A DNA stretch of 64,000 bases, from contig CM017558.1 in NCBI GenBank assembly GCA_007844125.1, positions 31,192,130 to 31,256,129 of the forward strand, read 5' to 3'. Position 1 is the stretch's first letter. Each line of letters starts with the position of its first letter. A program made the position numbers and the translations under genes. Below, piece by piece: positions 1-30,780 of the stretch. This DNA is from Sinonovacula constricta. Lineage: Eukaryota; Mollusca; Bivalvia; Cardiida; Solecurtidae. Under the pieces are notes generated by a model, which was given only the letters and a program-made list of their open reading frames with translations, had not been told where the DNA came from and searched no databases.

Positions 1-1333
1 TTTGTGTAACATATAACATTTAAACATTAACACACTAACACCTGGATAAGCACTTTAACGGCTGCATTCGCAAGGAACAGATTGTAACCATGGTTATTAA
101 GGTACTCACATGTCGCTGGATCTTTGTACATGTAATTATGAATAAAAAAAAATAACTTATAAAATATATTAATAAAAAGGATCAGTAGTGTTTATATAAC
201 ACCTCTAACTATTTATGCAATATTTAATCATGAAATAATTATACAGTTGAACTGCGGTTATTCGAAGTCGTCGGGACCGCCGATTTACTTTACTTCGACA
301 GATGCATAGATCGGAATAATTCAAATTGCCGTCACCTTAAGATGACGACTAGGATTCCGTCATTTTGATTTTCCGCAGTAATGTGAAAGAAGCAGTGTAT
401 ATGCCATAATATTGTTCACAGTGAAAGATAAGAAAAGTTACTTGGTGGAAAAACAAATCGAATAAGCACCATAGTTTTTATTGTACTCTTTTTCAAAATG
501 AAAACAAATCAAACTCTTCATGCATGCATGTATAAAGTATGTCGAATAGACGTGATTTCATCATTGTCAAGAAACTGCATCATAAATGCATATTGGTGGC
601 AAAGACATATTATTAAATCACGTAGTATTAAAGTGTAGCTGATCTGGGTAGCCCCTTCATGCTGGATTGTACATCTAAGATTTCACCCGCTATGTTTGAA
701 ATTTCTCAATTAAGTTGACGGGGATATCGGTCAGCATTTATACTTACCCACCCTGACAGTAGCGCTGTGAGGCAAAGGTAATAAAAGTCAACCTTTGAGT
801 CTACTGTCATCTTGCTTAAATGATGGTACATTGTAACTAGTTGTCAAACTTATCAACACGTCATATCCAAATAACAACTTCAACCAACCAATTAAAGAAG
901 CCAAACACCGATGTTACAGGTGTAAGCTCCCTTTTAAGTTTGACAAGTGACCATACACAATGGCCGACCTTTGTTGGTATGTATATGATGCGAGCGAGCT
1001 TTGGAAAAAATGTGTGAAGAAGCATTAAAGCTGAATGTTGGGGACCAAAATTGACTTCGAATAATGCAGAAACTTTTATTAATGCAAAATCATAATCTAC
1101 ATTAAATTATGTAAAGAACAAATCGGGACCAGCAAACAACTGCGTATAATGCCTAGGCTTCGAAAAACCCGAGTTTGAATAACCGAGGTACGACTTTATT
1201 CATTCAGATGAAATTTGTAAAGAAAACACTTCATGAAAACTTCGAATTTCGAACCAGGGAGAGCCAAAAAAGTATGCAAATACAGATGCATGTAAATATC
1301 ACATAGCACCGTAAAAATATCGTACAAACGTAC
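1..1333. other. Left-edge non-coding stretch, presumed first intron of gene 0
   Basis: No exon, RNA gene or recognisable repeat was found here. Because the signal-peptide exon of gene 0 ends at 1334 with a splice donor on the minus strand, this stretch is inferred to be the first intron of that gene. Confidence 0.4.
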
Positions 1334-1388
1334 CATATACATGAACATAATCCAGAAGAAAGAAGTAAATCACAAATATGTTCCTCAT
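1334..1388 (-). CDS. Gene 0, first coding exon (signal peptide)
   Basis: The minus strand encodes MRNIFVIYFFLLDYVHVY, a short basic start followed by a hydrophobic run, as in a signal peptide. It ends in phase 1 at a GTACGT donor. It matches the first exon of gene 1 (27848-27890), which begins MRIIFVIYAVVHVF and also ends in phase 1 after a V-H-V-aromatic sequence, so the two are paralogous starts. The EGF-like exons expected downstream lie left of the window. The start Met is chosen because it precedes the hydrophobic run in both genes. Only this exon supports the gene, so its downstream domain content (phosphatase or not) is unknown. Confidence 0.6.
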
Positions 1389-4300
1389 TTTAGACTCAAA
1401 CGTTAAACATGAGCACAATAACATTCAAAACTTTACTCGAATGCAGCTTGTTTTCACGAACAAAATGCATAAAGCTACAAAACAAGGATGGACATAACTG
1501 ATTGTTAGCCATTGTCTTTCTTAAAGTGATAGAGACAATTCAAGTCGGAAAATTATGTTATGAATCAGCGACAACATGTGATTTATTACATTATTTTATA
1601 GCTTTTGTTTTTCCTTTTAATGGTGTTGTGTTTTGATAATATGATTCAAGTATTTAAATATATTTTTTTTTTATATTTACAAAAGTAAAAGTATTTGCAG
1701 TATTAAGACTGTGCCCTACTTGGGTGAAAAACTTTGAAATGAAGGAAACAAATACAGCGATAGAAAATAAAGTGACTTAACTCTACTTCGAAATGTGTCT
1801 ACACTGGTACACGTTGCTAATTTTCTTGTCTAAATGGCACACACACTGGGATATATTGTGGGATGGGATTGGGGATTAGCCGGCTTTTTTGCCGATACTG
1901 TGCAGCGACATTTCTTTCATTATAGCACAGGGGCACTTATGATATATAATTTCTTTGTATTTCTCAGTCACAAACAAAACAAAAATTGGCATTATAGTAA
2001 CAAAGCAATGTAAAAAGTGTAGATTTTCACCCATGTGTGGTTCTGTTTGTCTGAGGCAAAACTTCGAAAGTCCCTTTAACATGGCACTATTTAGGTGCAA
2101 CATGCAGGCAGCATGTACTTTTATTTAGAAAAAGTACATTTGTTATGGTAGTTTTATAAACCAAAAGCCCTGTAGGCATATGGTTTCATCACAGAACATG
2201 TCATGACAAAGACTTTGAAAATGTGCTACTTCATCTCTATTATTGTTACCAAAGCTCTTATTGTATGGGTAGTGTACATATATGATGGCGTGGTAGCATG
2301 GAGATGGGGTGGAGGCAGTTAAAGCGGATTAAGATGACTGCAACTAGACATAGAACATGTTTTCTTTATATTACCAACGTTCTATGTTTTGTATAGGTTT
2401 ATATCTAGATTGTTTGACATTTATTCCATAACATCCTAAACATTAATTTGATTTTCAGATTCATGTAAGATAATAAATAGTATCTTTATGTGTAAGATGG
2501 GATTATAAAATTGAATATGTTTTTTTAATATTCTGAAGATCAGGGTGGTGTATTTTAGGCTTAATTTAATTGCTGTTTTTCATATTAGTATCATAATTTA
2601 GGTTGTGCTACCTTTCCTCTCTCCATTAAGCCTTCAGCAGTCACCAGTGTAGAATTTAGATAAAATTTGCTGCTTGTTTATGTTGATATATAACCCACCG
2701 CCATCGTACTAGAAACTTCTGTGCCTTTGGTGGCTGCAAAAAAATATTTACGTAAGTTCATTAAGTTGACGACGAAAGAGTAATAATGAGATCCGTTGTT
2801 CTTATATAGGCTTGATGCAAAATACAATACAATATGTGTATTCGCTGGGAGACAACAACTTCCATAAATGAAGTTGTTTTGTTATCAAAGTTGTTTTGTT
2901 TGTTTTTTGTCAAATGTAAAGGCACATTAAAAAACACATATGTTCTTATTTTCAATTTTATGCAACTATTCTCAATGGAATACAAACTCATGCCTTGAGG
3001 GTAAAAGTATAGTGAAATGTTCCGGAATAAGGAAGATGTGTCTATATTGGCTACATTGGCAGCTGTAAAAACAACTTTACTAAAAAACTCGTGACAGATT
3101 TAGACTATACTTTTGTCATAAACTTGTTTTATTATTTTTTGTAAATGTATCCATTTAAGTACAAAACACGCCAATATAGTCTCAAGATCAATATTTGACG
3201 TTATAAGGCAGATATACTGTTTAATGTTTGGTAGTTGGCAAGATAGAATGACTATTAACAAACACTTGAAATTCCATTTTGGTTGCAAAACACCAGTGGT
3301 TCTACAAGGAATTTTGTCATGGGTCTTACTGCACCACTGTAGTTGGACATAAGTATTTTGAGTATATTTATCTTGCTGTTACGCCTTTCATAATTAGGAA
3401 AAAAACAGTTGAGCTGTGAAGATGCTTTTAGTGACATATTTTTGTTGAAAGGCTATGTAGCTGCGGTAAAGGCTTGATATTACTTGCTGATTGATAAAGA
3501 AAATTCACCGTTACCTTTCCTGATTGGTCATTGAGCATTGCATTCTCCGGCACTAATTCATCTCACACATAGGATAGCCATCTATTGCGTTCATGTTCTC
3601 GTTGTCTCATAACCCATATGAAAATTATGTTACAGTTCTATACATATTATGGGAATTACACTATTCATGCTGATTTATTGAATGATTTGTATATTTGTGA
3701 TCCTCCTCATGATTCGAATTACATAAGTCGCAAATGATAGCTGATCGCTTTACAAACTAAGTTAAAAAGTCTCTATGAATTAACTTACCTTGAAACTGCT
3801 ACACTCCTACTGAACTGGTGCACAATATAACAGGCACAGAAGTGGCACAGAAGTGGCGCCATCAAGGCAATTCATACGACAGACCTATCCAATATTAGCT
3901 TAAGAATATATGACATTTCTATGAGCAATAGGAGATCTGTTAACAAACTATTAATGAATCTGCTTCAGAAACACTATCATAAAAGCTATTACTTTGTTGG
4001 TTATAGATCGGATTTACTTTATAATTAATTTGCTTTGATAACAGAGGGACACCTCACAGTTGTAAACAACATTTATAAAGTGTCGATAATAGTAATAAGA
4101 TAACCTGAAGTTTTAACAACATATTGATAATAACTGTGTTTAAGGGTGAGCATTTGCATATTGCTCAACACGGTCTTTAATATTTGATAAATGATTTACG
4201 TCATCGAAGTGAACAGTCATTGGCATGCAATGAATGCACGTTTTATAATTGTCCAACAACAAACTTTCGGAAAGTCGTAAAAAAACAAGTTATCAGATAC

Positions 4301-5059
4301 TGAAAGAGCGAAAGTAAATTTTTGCCCTACTGATTGTATTTTGATCCTTTCTAGCTGTGGCAGCTGCGTGAAACATCTTTTCTAGTTTCGTCCTAAGATT
4401 GAATCAAGTTGAGAAGTTTTTTTTCTGATATAGTTTTATCAAAACACAACTTTTTCTTGTGGCTATCTCTTTGATTCGGCCAAACAAGCTTTTTGATTTA
4501 AAATCCTCCATTGCCATGTTTATACATTCGCCATTCGCCATTGCGCTACCGATGAACTGCGCATGCGTTATGAATGGTCATGAGGCGAGAATATCGGAAT
4601 TTTACGAGCATGTCGATTGTACACGATTATGGTTCGTACAATGTCGAAATACTTCCACCTCAAACAAATATCGTTCGCAATCGGCGTCTAAATAAGGCTA
4701 TACTATGCGCAAAGTTGGAAAATTTGTAAATGGAGAGCTATATTTTTGTATGCAATAGGTTTTATCTACCTTTATTTAGGTGAGTTCGAGCTAACGGTAA
4801 ATGTTAAAGTATTAAATACAATTTTTGGTATTATTGTTTGATTTCCGCGTTGATTAACCGTTTTATTTAGTTCGCTCGATGATGACTTGGTTGTTAAACA
4901 AAACTTAAGCGTTTATTTTAAATCGTAAGACTGCAGTGTTAGTACATGTCCAAGCATTAAACAATCATTGTTACACGCATCGTTACATTTCTAGACATAA
5001 ACACGTTAGAATAAAAGGTATTAAAATCAGGAGATCAGTTGTAAGATCTTTCCACATTG

Positions 5060-5140
5060 TGTCATCTATCCGATCGGAACTCGAACCCTCACGTTGGGAG
5101 GCGAGCAGCAAACACAAATCACTCGACCACGAGCAAACAT
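5060..5140 (-). other. Degenerate tRNA-like sequence
   Basis: The minus strand has a B-box-like GGGTTCGAGTTCC and, upstream, a weak A-box-like segment around GTGGTCGAGTG. No cloverleaf can be completed. The equivalent place in copy B (about 53330-53360) keeps only the ACTCGAACCC part. Most likely an old tRNA-derived element, not a working tRNA gene. Confidence 0.3.
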
Positions 5141-6229
5141 ACAATAAAAATGCCACATAAAACGGGGGCAAATTTTCCACTCTTTTTGTGCTATAAAACA
5201 AGACTAAAAATAAATCCTTTGCAGGCGCGTGACGCGTGTTGCCACACAGTTTTAAATAGCATTGTCAGTTATGGGCTTATGTTTTAGTTCTTAGTTACAT
5301 ATACCCCAACACCATGTTTACTTTCATCGGCGAGTTCCAGCAAAAGGGACACTTGCTTTGAGATCAGAGAGCCATTAAATAGACTAACAATGGCGTAAAT
5401 ATGCAAAATACCGTTAGACATGGGGGACATGAGGTGGTAAAGACTGCCCATTACTAAGCTAGTGACAATTTACAACATATATCCTTTGCTAAAATTCAGT
5501 CTTTTTCAAATAATATATCTCGCATCATAATAGCGAGAGATTTTCTAATCAGTAGACTCTCTATTTTGCCAATCAATACAATTGTGTATTAAACAAAAAC
5601 AAACGCTAAATGAGAAACCATGTTCCAAATCCTTACAGTGAATGAATTAACACAGCGTGTTTACCATTTTTTCGAACACGGATTGAGCGTGTGTCATGCT
5701 GTTTTCTGTATATGCAACTTAAGGCTAAACACGTGTTTTCCCCTGTATTGATTCAAAGCAGAATATGAAAATGATGCCAGCTAGTGTGTGATAAATACAG
5801 TCACTGTGTTTATAATATGTTAAATATATATCATCCCGCACATTCTGCACATGGTTTAAAGGAATTTAACTAACGAAAAAAATGACCTTTCACATAACAA
5901 CTTGTTTTTGAACGCATATTTCAGTGTTTGAGAAGCTAGACAAGTTAACTCAAGATTTTGGTGGCTTGTTTTGATGATTCCTTTAGCATGTTTATACTTC
6001 ATCAATTGCAAAATTGCAATTGCAAATATTTTAGAAAATACACAAGTTCGTGATGTTTTTTTTTCTTCTTTGTTCTTTTTCTTTATCGAAGTATCTATGT
6101 AACTGTAATCAATTGTAAAAAATGAAGCCAACTTGACCTGAAGTTTAATTATGGGTAGATTAAATGCGTTAAAATATTTGTTTCGTTTTATATGTTTAGC
6201 TATGTTTTGTATTTTTATTAATCCGCGTT

Positions 6230-6292
6230 AGTAGAGTAGAGTAGAGTAGAGTAGAGCAGAGCAGAGCAGAGTAGAGTAGAGTAGAGTAGAGT
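6230..6292. repeat. Pentanucleotide microsatellite (GTAGA)n
   Basis: A run of GTAGA units, with an inner stretch of GCAGA variants. Confidence 0.9.
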
Positions 6293-7595
6293 ATTTATTT
6301 GAGGACACAGAGCTCATAAGATAAGACGCAATGACAAGCTTTAGTATAAATAAAATTGTCCATACTTGAAGTTCCTCAGATCCCATGAACACGCTTACAA
6401 TGTATTTAACTATTTATGAAAAGAACTGTATTTTCATTAATATGCTAGCCAATTTTTTTCATAGAAGTCACACAAATCCCATATTTTAGGCAAATATATG
6501 AAAATTGTTGCTATTCGATTAAAGGTTTTTACACTAGAGTGAGTAACTAGTTTTTGTTTGTTTCTAATTTCCCAACATGCAATACATAACATTTCATAGA
6601 AAACAGTGAGGGTATCTGATGCAGTTGACTTTGCCAGATCAAGCTTACTTGAGATAACCTCAAAATGAGTGATGTTATTTGTATTTACTGCTGGCAGCCT
6701 TTTTAACAAGGCGATGTCATTGGTATTGTGAGACGAAGCTTGGTATGGCGACATCCCATTCGCAAGGCAGGTTGGTTTAAACTCATCTTATGGGGATTCT
6801 GAACATAAATTAGGAGGGTTAGAGGCGCTGGCATGATATTCAGAGTTTCAGCCATTGTTTGAGTTAACTTGCCATGCCTTTCGGACATTGAAGATGACAA
6901 AGATCTTTCGCAATGTTGCCAGAACCCGAAGAAATACTTCAGTCAATAAATCCTCACAAAATATTTTGCCGCTTCTGATTTTATCTTGCTCTGAATGTAC
7001 TGGTCTTCCTTTTCTTTCGGGCCCTGTAACTACGTTCGTCCTGACAAATTTCGTTCCTGTTCACATTTAATCTGTCAGACGTTCATATACACAATTTAGA
7101 AGAGATCATATTCTGTTTATCGCAAAACAGCTAGTATTGTTGTCATGCCGTATTGACGCAAGAGCAGATTTTATATTCCAAACCTTACAGTCATTATTTT
7201 ATGTGACATTTAATTTTACTACAGATTTTTGACGCCTTCTTTTATATCGTATGACTATGTGACATACAAAGTTAAAGGGTGCATATATTTTACGCCGATA
7301 ATTTAAATCTTGGCAGCCATATTGAATCTGTATGAAAGCATAACAAAGATCGAAATAAAATGAAAGAATTAGGGTTCTTAGTACATAAATTACGGCTAAA
7401 TAAATCATGACTTTGTTTAGTCTACGATTAGTAAAACTGATAATCTTTCTATAAAGTAACTTTCTGAAGATTAATACATTTTAAATAACATATCCTTCTA
7501 CTTCAGTAAAACAAATAAATCAATAATGCAACCAAAAACACCCTTATGAAAGTATGTCAAGGTCCGAAATCATTAAAGAGAAAACGGAGAGATGA

Positions 7596-7915
7596 CCGGA
7601 CCTGGTAGCGCAATCGGTAGAGCGTCGGCTCCAGGTACGGGAGGCCCCGGGTTCGATCCCGGGCCGCGACATACCAAAGTTGTTAAAAATGGTAGTGGTA
7701 TAGCTCCCTTGCTAACGCTCAAGCAAATATAAGGGTAGTTCCACGACTGCTTGGCCCGGTGTCAGGATAATGTGACTGGGCGTGGTATCATGCCAGGTGT
7801 TCACGGCATGCTATACACAGTGAAGGCAGCACTATAACTGCTTCAAGTGGACACCGTCTCCAGATAACTGAAATACTGTTGGTGGGACGATAAACCAATA
7901 AACAAACAAACAATA
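7596..7915 (+). mobile_element. Full-length tRNA-derived SINE with target-site duplication
   Basis: The element starts with a tRNA-like head holding an A box (TGGTAGCGCAATCGG) and a B box (GGGTTCGATCCC), continues through a tRNA-unrelated body and ends with GGTGGGACGATAAACC and an AAAC-rich tail. It is flanked by a perfect 13-bp direct repeat, AACGGAGAGATGA, at 7583-7595 and 7916-7928, the sign of LINE-mediated insertion. The head is transcribed by RNA polymerase III in this class of element. Related copies lie at 43.66, 48.1-48.7 and 56.8 kb, with a head fragment at 37.13 kb. Confidence 0.85.
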
Positions 7916-9684
7916 AACGGAGAGATGAATATGTGAAATCTGCATTTTGACGAAGATTGGATTAACTTTTGTTTTGAAATTCACAATAAATAGTGATATA
8001 TACACCTTCATGTGCATTTTGTATGGTTTCTTCTCATAACGTATCTTTCTAAATAGTAATATAACTTTAAATAACATATTCTTCTGCAATAAAAACAAAT
8101 AAGTCAAACATACAGCAAAACAATACGTTTATGAATGCATGTCAAGGTCCGAAAACATTAAAAAGAACACGGAGAGATGAATATGTATCTGCTTTTGAGG
8201 AAGACGGAACAAAGCTTTGTTTTGAAATGCACATAAATAGAGATTTAAACACCTTTATAATTATGCGTTTCCTATAAACACAGGGTACTCTTTTTTCTGC
8301 CCGATAGAATATGCAAAATATGGATTTTATAAATTTGAGTTATATTTCATTTTTGACAATTACGGGTCACATTCGTTATACCGAACAGAGACAGAACTAG
8401 AGTTAACATAAAAGTAAATTATCTTTTGAAAATACGCGAAAACAAAACGTTTATTTTGTAACTTGTTTTCTTTCTGTCTTAAATGGTAAATTTTAATGTG
8501 GGCATCAGTTGTAATCTGTACAAGTCAACCTCCACTCTAGGAATGTCCACACATAATATACGTACAGTTTGTCTAGTATACCTTCTTAAACCCCTATTTT
8601 TGCTTTCTTATGCAATCATTTCAATAGAAGAAACGCTGCTAGCAGCAGCCTTTGATACATGTATAACATACACGAGAGACAAAATTTACAAGATTAAAAG
8701 TTTACTTCGGAACATCTGACAACATACCTAGGCAAGAACTTTCAAACACGTGCAAAAATAGAACAATTAAAGAACAATTAAATAGGCAAAATGAATATAC
8801 GTGTATTGGCAAAATGAACGTCAAACTGATTATAAAACATACAATTTCTAAATTGCAGAATATGGTTATGAACATTTATGTGATTTAAAGCATTTATATA
8901 CACAATTGAGCAGAGCTATTTTCTCAACTTTAAAGATGTCTTGGCACACATAAAACAATGTTGGTCTGTCTAATAACATGACTTTTATTAATGAAACATA
9001 CATGTTTTTCGACATGATTTGACCATGTTTTGTTTATGCTATTAATAATAGCGATACTAAAACTCTTTTGAAAGGGAAGTAACTCATATTACAAAATTGT
9101 GTGATAGCTTGGCGGTTATGCCCCTTCGTTGAAATCCCAAACTGGTCAGGCTCTATGCTTAAGCTAAATGAATATAAGTTATAAGTTATCCTGGAGTTGA
9201 TATTTAAATTGCCATGAGATGGTTTTAAGGTAAAATCAAGATCTGAAAAGATTATAAAATGTGTACGGCTACACTTGTTAGAATTACGTATTTGATACCA
9301 AATTTTGATTTGTAATACACGTTTGAAGACAATTAAACTAGCACTGTTTATTTAAAACTTAAAACCATGCTACGAGAATACAAACAACGCCCGTCATATT
9401 ATAAACCAACACAATCTTGTAATGTGTTTTTTTCCTTACAATGTTTACAAAAATCAAATATATTTAACATCAATAAAGTGAACATTTGATGAATTAATTT
9501 AAGTATCAGTTATTATGATCGTTTATAAGAAATTTTTAATTCGATTCTTGCCAATGAGCTGACATATAACTATCAACGTGAATTAATAGTTCATAAAAAT
9601 CTTATTGATGGAAACAGTTTAAAAGCCTATTAAGATAGAACATCTTTTTAATATTCAAAAGAATTTTACACAACTTAACGGGAA

Positions 9685-10745
9685 TAAAATGCATTTTGTA
9701 AAAAACACAGCAATAAATGTGTAAAATAAAAATAGATATATAAATACAAATGTTATAAATTGAAATTTGGTTAAATTAAGCAAAAACAAGCAAAAAAGGA
9801 TAACAAAATCATAAAAAAATGATGACTTAATTGGCTTTCAAAATCTATAAATAATAATTAGCCGTATATACAGACAAGGTTTGTTAAAAAAAAATCATAG
9901 TTGTAAGAAGATCGATTTCTTTCCCATGAGCCGACAATGTCTAGTAAATCTTTCATTTTCAATCTAATACCCGCTTACTTTAAGCTTTACAGGACAGAAA
10001 AAAAACAAACCGATGATATTTTTCTTTAATTGGATGAAATAAATTGATGATTAGATAAGAGAGTGAGTGAATAATTTGCTTAATCGTTCATGAGGTGGCG
10101 GTTCAGCTAGAGAAGGCTGGTTAACACTAAAACTATGAACATAAATAGTTCATAAAACTACAATTTGCAATGTAAGCATGTATGTTATTTATTTTCTTTT
10201 AAATAAAATACCAGTGAACTGAAAATATGTTGTTGTTTTTTCACCACTGAAAGGTAACAAAATACATTTTACATAAAAAATACAGCAATTTATGTGTAAA
10301 ATATAAACAAGATAAATAAATACAAGTCTAAGCAATTTAAAATTTATTAAACATAAGCAAAAATAAAGTTTAAAGCAAAACAGGAAAACAAAACAATATT
10401 AAAATTCTGATTTGATTGGCTGTCAATACCTAAACACAATAATAATTAGCCCTCATATATACAGGCGAGGTTTGTTCGATTTATTTCACCTAAGCCTAGA
10501 AATAAATCTTTCTTATACCAGCATGTTTATACAGCTTTTCAGAACAGATAACGGAACAAAACAGATGACATTGCATACATTTGTTGAAACAAATGTTGAT
10601 AAAATTATGATAAAATGAAAGTTGATGAAATAATTTGATTAATCATTAATAAGGTGGCGGGTCAGCTTGACAGAAGGCTGGTTAACACTAAAACTATGAA
10701 CATAAATATTTATAAAACTACATTCTGCCATTCTGCAATGTAAGC
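9685..10745. repeat. Internal tandem duplication, unit about 560 bp
   Basis: Two adjacent diverged copies begin near 9685 and 10258. Shared landmarks include ACAGCAATAAATGTGTAAAAT-like text at 9708 and 10284, AATAATAATTAGCC at 9850 and 10437, and the segment GGTTAACACTAAAACTATGA at 10119 and 10679. Copy B of the segmental duplication shows only one clear copy. Confidence 0.7.
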
Positions 10746-10863
10746 ATGTGCACTATTTAACTGACGTATCCTCATATATCAATGACAGGCAACCACTTGC
10801 CTTATTTTATAAAGGCGACACAAATGTGCTTCCAAAAGCCCACTGGTTCCTTAGTTGCCCCCT

Positions 10864-27890
<17,027 letters not shown>

Positions 27891-28444
27891 TTCAAAGGTA
27901 GATGTCACTAACACACGTTTACATGAACCAAAGCACAAATAAATTTCGAATGAATTAACGTTTAACCTCATATTTCTCAACATGGTTTATATGTCAATAA
28001 AAGTGATGGTGATAACTGATTCTTTTGATAACGGCATAGTAAGAAAAAAAATGCCGGTGATTGTGATTGACTCACTTTGTATTGTGTTGTTGTTGTTTTC
28101 CTGTTTCCGGTTAATATACGGACATTGAATACAATGAAATCACACATTCTCGTTTTGCCACGTAGCTTTAAAACTGAAAGTAGAACTGTTTCATTTGATT
28201 AAACGCCTAATTTTACACATAATATTAACTGGCATTGTACATTAGATAGATATCAAGAAATAAATAATGTCGCTCTAAACATGTACAAGTACAATTAAAA
28301 CATAAAAAATGTCCATTCACTGCCAAGTGACATAACACAGGTTTTACATGTTCGGTTCATCAACACAAGAGTCACTCAAAACCAAGAATCAAAAGTTCTA
28401 AAGATCAGTGTTTTAAGATTGTTCTTGAAAGTGTCTACAGTATC

Positions 28445-29345
28445 ACAAAATTCTCAGTTATATGGGCATTTTATTTCATAACTTAGGCCCTACTGTTTTA
28501 AAACTCCTGTCACCAAACTTTTTAAGTTTGTTGAATGGTACATCGGAACAGGCTGTGACATAGTCTGATGATCTCAACATACGTCTTGGTACCTGTTCCG
28601 ATAATAATTCAGTTAGATTAGCTGGGCTGTTCCCTTCAAAGCATTGAAGATGACAGTCAAAATCTTGAATTTATTCTGACTTTGATTGGAAGCAGATAAA
28701 ATTGTTGCAATGCTTGTTGTGAACTATCATACTTGCTACGTTTTAGGACAAGTTTTGCACATATATTTTGTATCATTTGCATCTTTTGATTATCACATTT
28801 AGGAATACCAAACAGAATTGCATTACAATAATCCAGATGGGAAATAACGAGGGACAATGCTAGAATTTCAGTAGCATCATTAGTAAGGTATTTTCTAATG
28901 TTTATGATACGGAGATAATTAAACATTGCAGCCTGATATTTCCGCTTAACATGATCTTGAAAGGTGAGGTTTTCATCCAAGAATGCTCACAGGTACCTGA
29001 TACAGCCAACAGACTTAACATTGTTAACAGCAATGTCTATTTCTGTAACTAAACATTTTTCAATTTGCTGCCTACTTCCAAATAAAATAAACTCGGTTAT
29101 TGAAGAATTATTTTTAAATTTTTTTTGCTTCATCCAGTCATCTATGTTCAATGAACAACTTTCCAGATCACGAACAACTTGTTTCTCATTTTCTGCAGAT
29201 GCTGGTTGCATTTTTTATTTTAGCGATGTGATCGTCTGCAAAACCATACACTGAGATTTTGGGGAATAATGTCAAATAGAGTGCAGCATAGGTCAGATAG
29301 AGCCAAGGCCCTAGACAACTACCCAGGAGAACGCTACATTGCAGA
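28445..29345 (-). mobile_element. Truncated non-LTR retrotransposon (LINE), reverse transcriptase 3' part
   Basis: Minus-strand fragments in different frames read GSCLGPWLYLTYAALYL, VYGFADDH (the YADD-type catalytic motif), then ITEFILFGSRQQIEKC, then MDENLTFQDHVKRKYQAAMF and SLVISHLDYCNAILFGIP. These are the successive motifs of the C-terminal half of a CR1/Jockey-like reverse transcriptase. At least two frame changes make it inactive. The 5' part with the endonuclease is missing, typical of 5'-truncated insertion. Confidence 0.85.
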
Positions 29346-29992
29346 GGATATTAATCGATATACAACTTAATACATTTTAATATCAGGATAGAAAATTCAG
29401 ACCTTCTCTGCCTCAAGCCGATGCTCTAGAGGGAAGCACAGGCGTCGTTGGTGTTATAGTGTCATTTTAATACGAGTATTGGCAAGTTCCGAATAGTAAT
29501 GAAATGTACGTACAATGGTTGCATCCTCATTTTTGTTATGCCGTATGAATGCAATCCAGAAAACTCTCCGCAGTTTAAGCGTGTTTTGGCAGTTTTTAGT
29601 TCTTGATGATAATAGATCGTTTCCATTAAGCAATGTGTAACAACAGAACAACTATAAACAGGTTTATCGGCGTTGTATTGACAATTAGTACAGGGAGCTA
29701 TGCCATTGTTACATAATAAGGCTGATGTTAGGAAATGGCGCCACTAACAAAGCAATGCTGATGAAATAAATAGGTATGGTCATACTGTACATGCATATAA
29801 TTATAATGATCTGACTACTATAAAATACTTGCACAGCAATATAATGTCAGGAAAAACAACTCTACAAAGTCATTGTTATAATAAGAAGATGTAAGGAACA
29901 AATGTACTTAACATGATCATCGAGAAAACTGAAGAATTGTCGGGTTATAGCTTTATAATAATAACAAAGGAAAAATATTATTATTAATTGGT

Positions 29993-30182
29993 AGTAGTAG
30001 TAGGTAGTAGTAGAGTAGTAGTAGTAGGAGGAGGAGTAGGAGGTAGGAGGTAGGAGTAGGTAGGAGGAAAAGTAGTAGTAGTAATAGAGGAGGAGGAGGA
30101 GGAGGAGGAGGAGGAGGAGGAGGAGGAGGAGGAGAGCAGAGGAGGAGGATAGAGAGGAGGAGGAGGAGGAGGAGAGTAGGTA
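29993..30182. repeat. GTA/GGA microsatellite
   Basis: Mixed AGT, AGG and GGAGGA repeats; the long serine and leucine frames here are artefacts. Confidence 0.9.
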
Positions 30183-30469
30183 GGTATTATGAGATAGAGC
30201 ATCAGAGCAGCATAATCTTGCGTCAATCAGCATCAGCATCAGTATTATATAATTATGGTAATTATAAATTCAAAATCAACAAAAGATACACAAAACATAT
30301 GTTTCTAGCGTGTGCCAAGTAGCCTTCGTTGTCATAAAGCGTCCCAGTCACATGTGCACAATTGTCTTCTTCATGTTTGCGTAGGTACAGTTGCTGTCAT
30401 CATCACGTTTTTTTATGAAAAGGAACTGCTTCTTTAAGAAAAAGGGAAAATCTACATGAAGCTAAAATG

Positions 30470-30780
30470 ACGAAATCTTCACACAGGTCTGTGCTAGGGT
30501 AACATGTATGTCTTGTATAATAAAGAGTTTCTACAAGTATATGATTACAAACGTAAATAAGAAAAGGCCCTTTTAAAATTACAACAGATATCTAAAACTG
30601 AATTACTTCTAGACAGGGGCAAACAGGGTAAATATAAAGGTGACCAAAGGGACAAAGACACAAAGACAAAAACCAGCAGTTACCGCCTTGGAACGGTCAG
30701 TCGGCAAAGGCACCGACTGGGGTGCTTAAACCTGATTTGTCGAGCGCTCCAAGCTCGCACTTCCCGAAAGTTTTTTATGA
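30470..30780 (+). repeat. Dispersed repeat family, copy 1
   Basis: Carries the family core CCGCCTTGGAACGGTCAGTC followed by an ACCGACTGGGGTGCTTAAAC-like segment, and an upstream AAATAAGAAAAGG segment shared with 38225-38530. Confidence 0.65.

Larger units (their letters stand above)
1940..10460. repeat. Segmental duplication, copy A
   Basis: Blocks of this region recur in the same order and orientation at 49030-56050. Examples: about 1950-2215 with 49040-49300; 2761-3440 with 51050-51560; 4130-5000 with 52330-53110; 6690-6900 with 54300-54530; 8300-8400 with 54610-54680; 10440-10465 with 56025-56050. Copy A is longer, partly because it has a SINE and an internal tandem duplication. Both copies lie between members of the EGF/RPTP array, so the original duplication unit probably included a gene plus its intergenic flank. 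Confidence 0.75.
1389..10863. other. Intergenic region between gene 1 and gene 0
   Basis: This is the upstream flank of gene 0 and the downstream flank of gene 1. Most of it (about 1940-10460) is copy A of a segmental duplication also present at 49.0-56.1 kb. It holds a pentanucleotide repeat, a full SINE with target-site duplication, a tRNA-like relic and an internal tandem duplication. No convincing coding exon was found; the open frames of 60-105 codons have no splice context or family similarity. Confidence 0.6.

Noticed and set aside
7596..7680. Possible functional tRNA gene
   Set aside because: The A and B boxes belong to the head of a 320-bp SINE with target-site duplication.
28964..29254. 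Plus-strand 96-codon frame
   Set aside because: Antisense to the reverse-transcriptase fragment.
29862..30239. Frame of 125 codons rich in Ser, Leu and Tyr
   Set aside because: Translation of AGT/AGG repeats; no family similarity or splice context.
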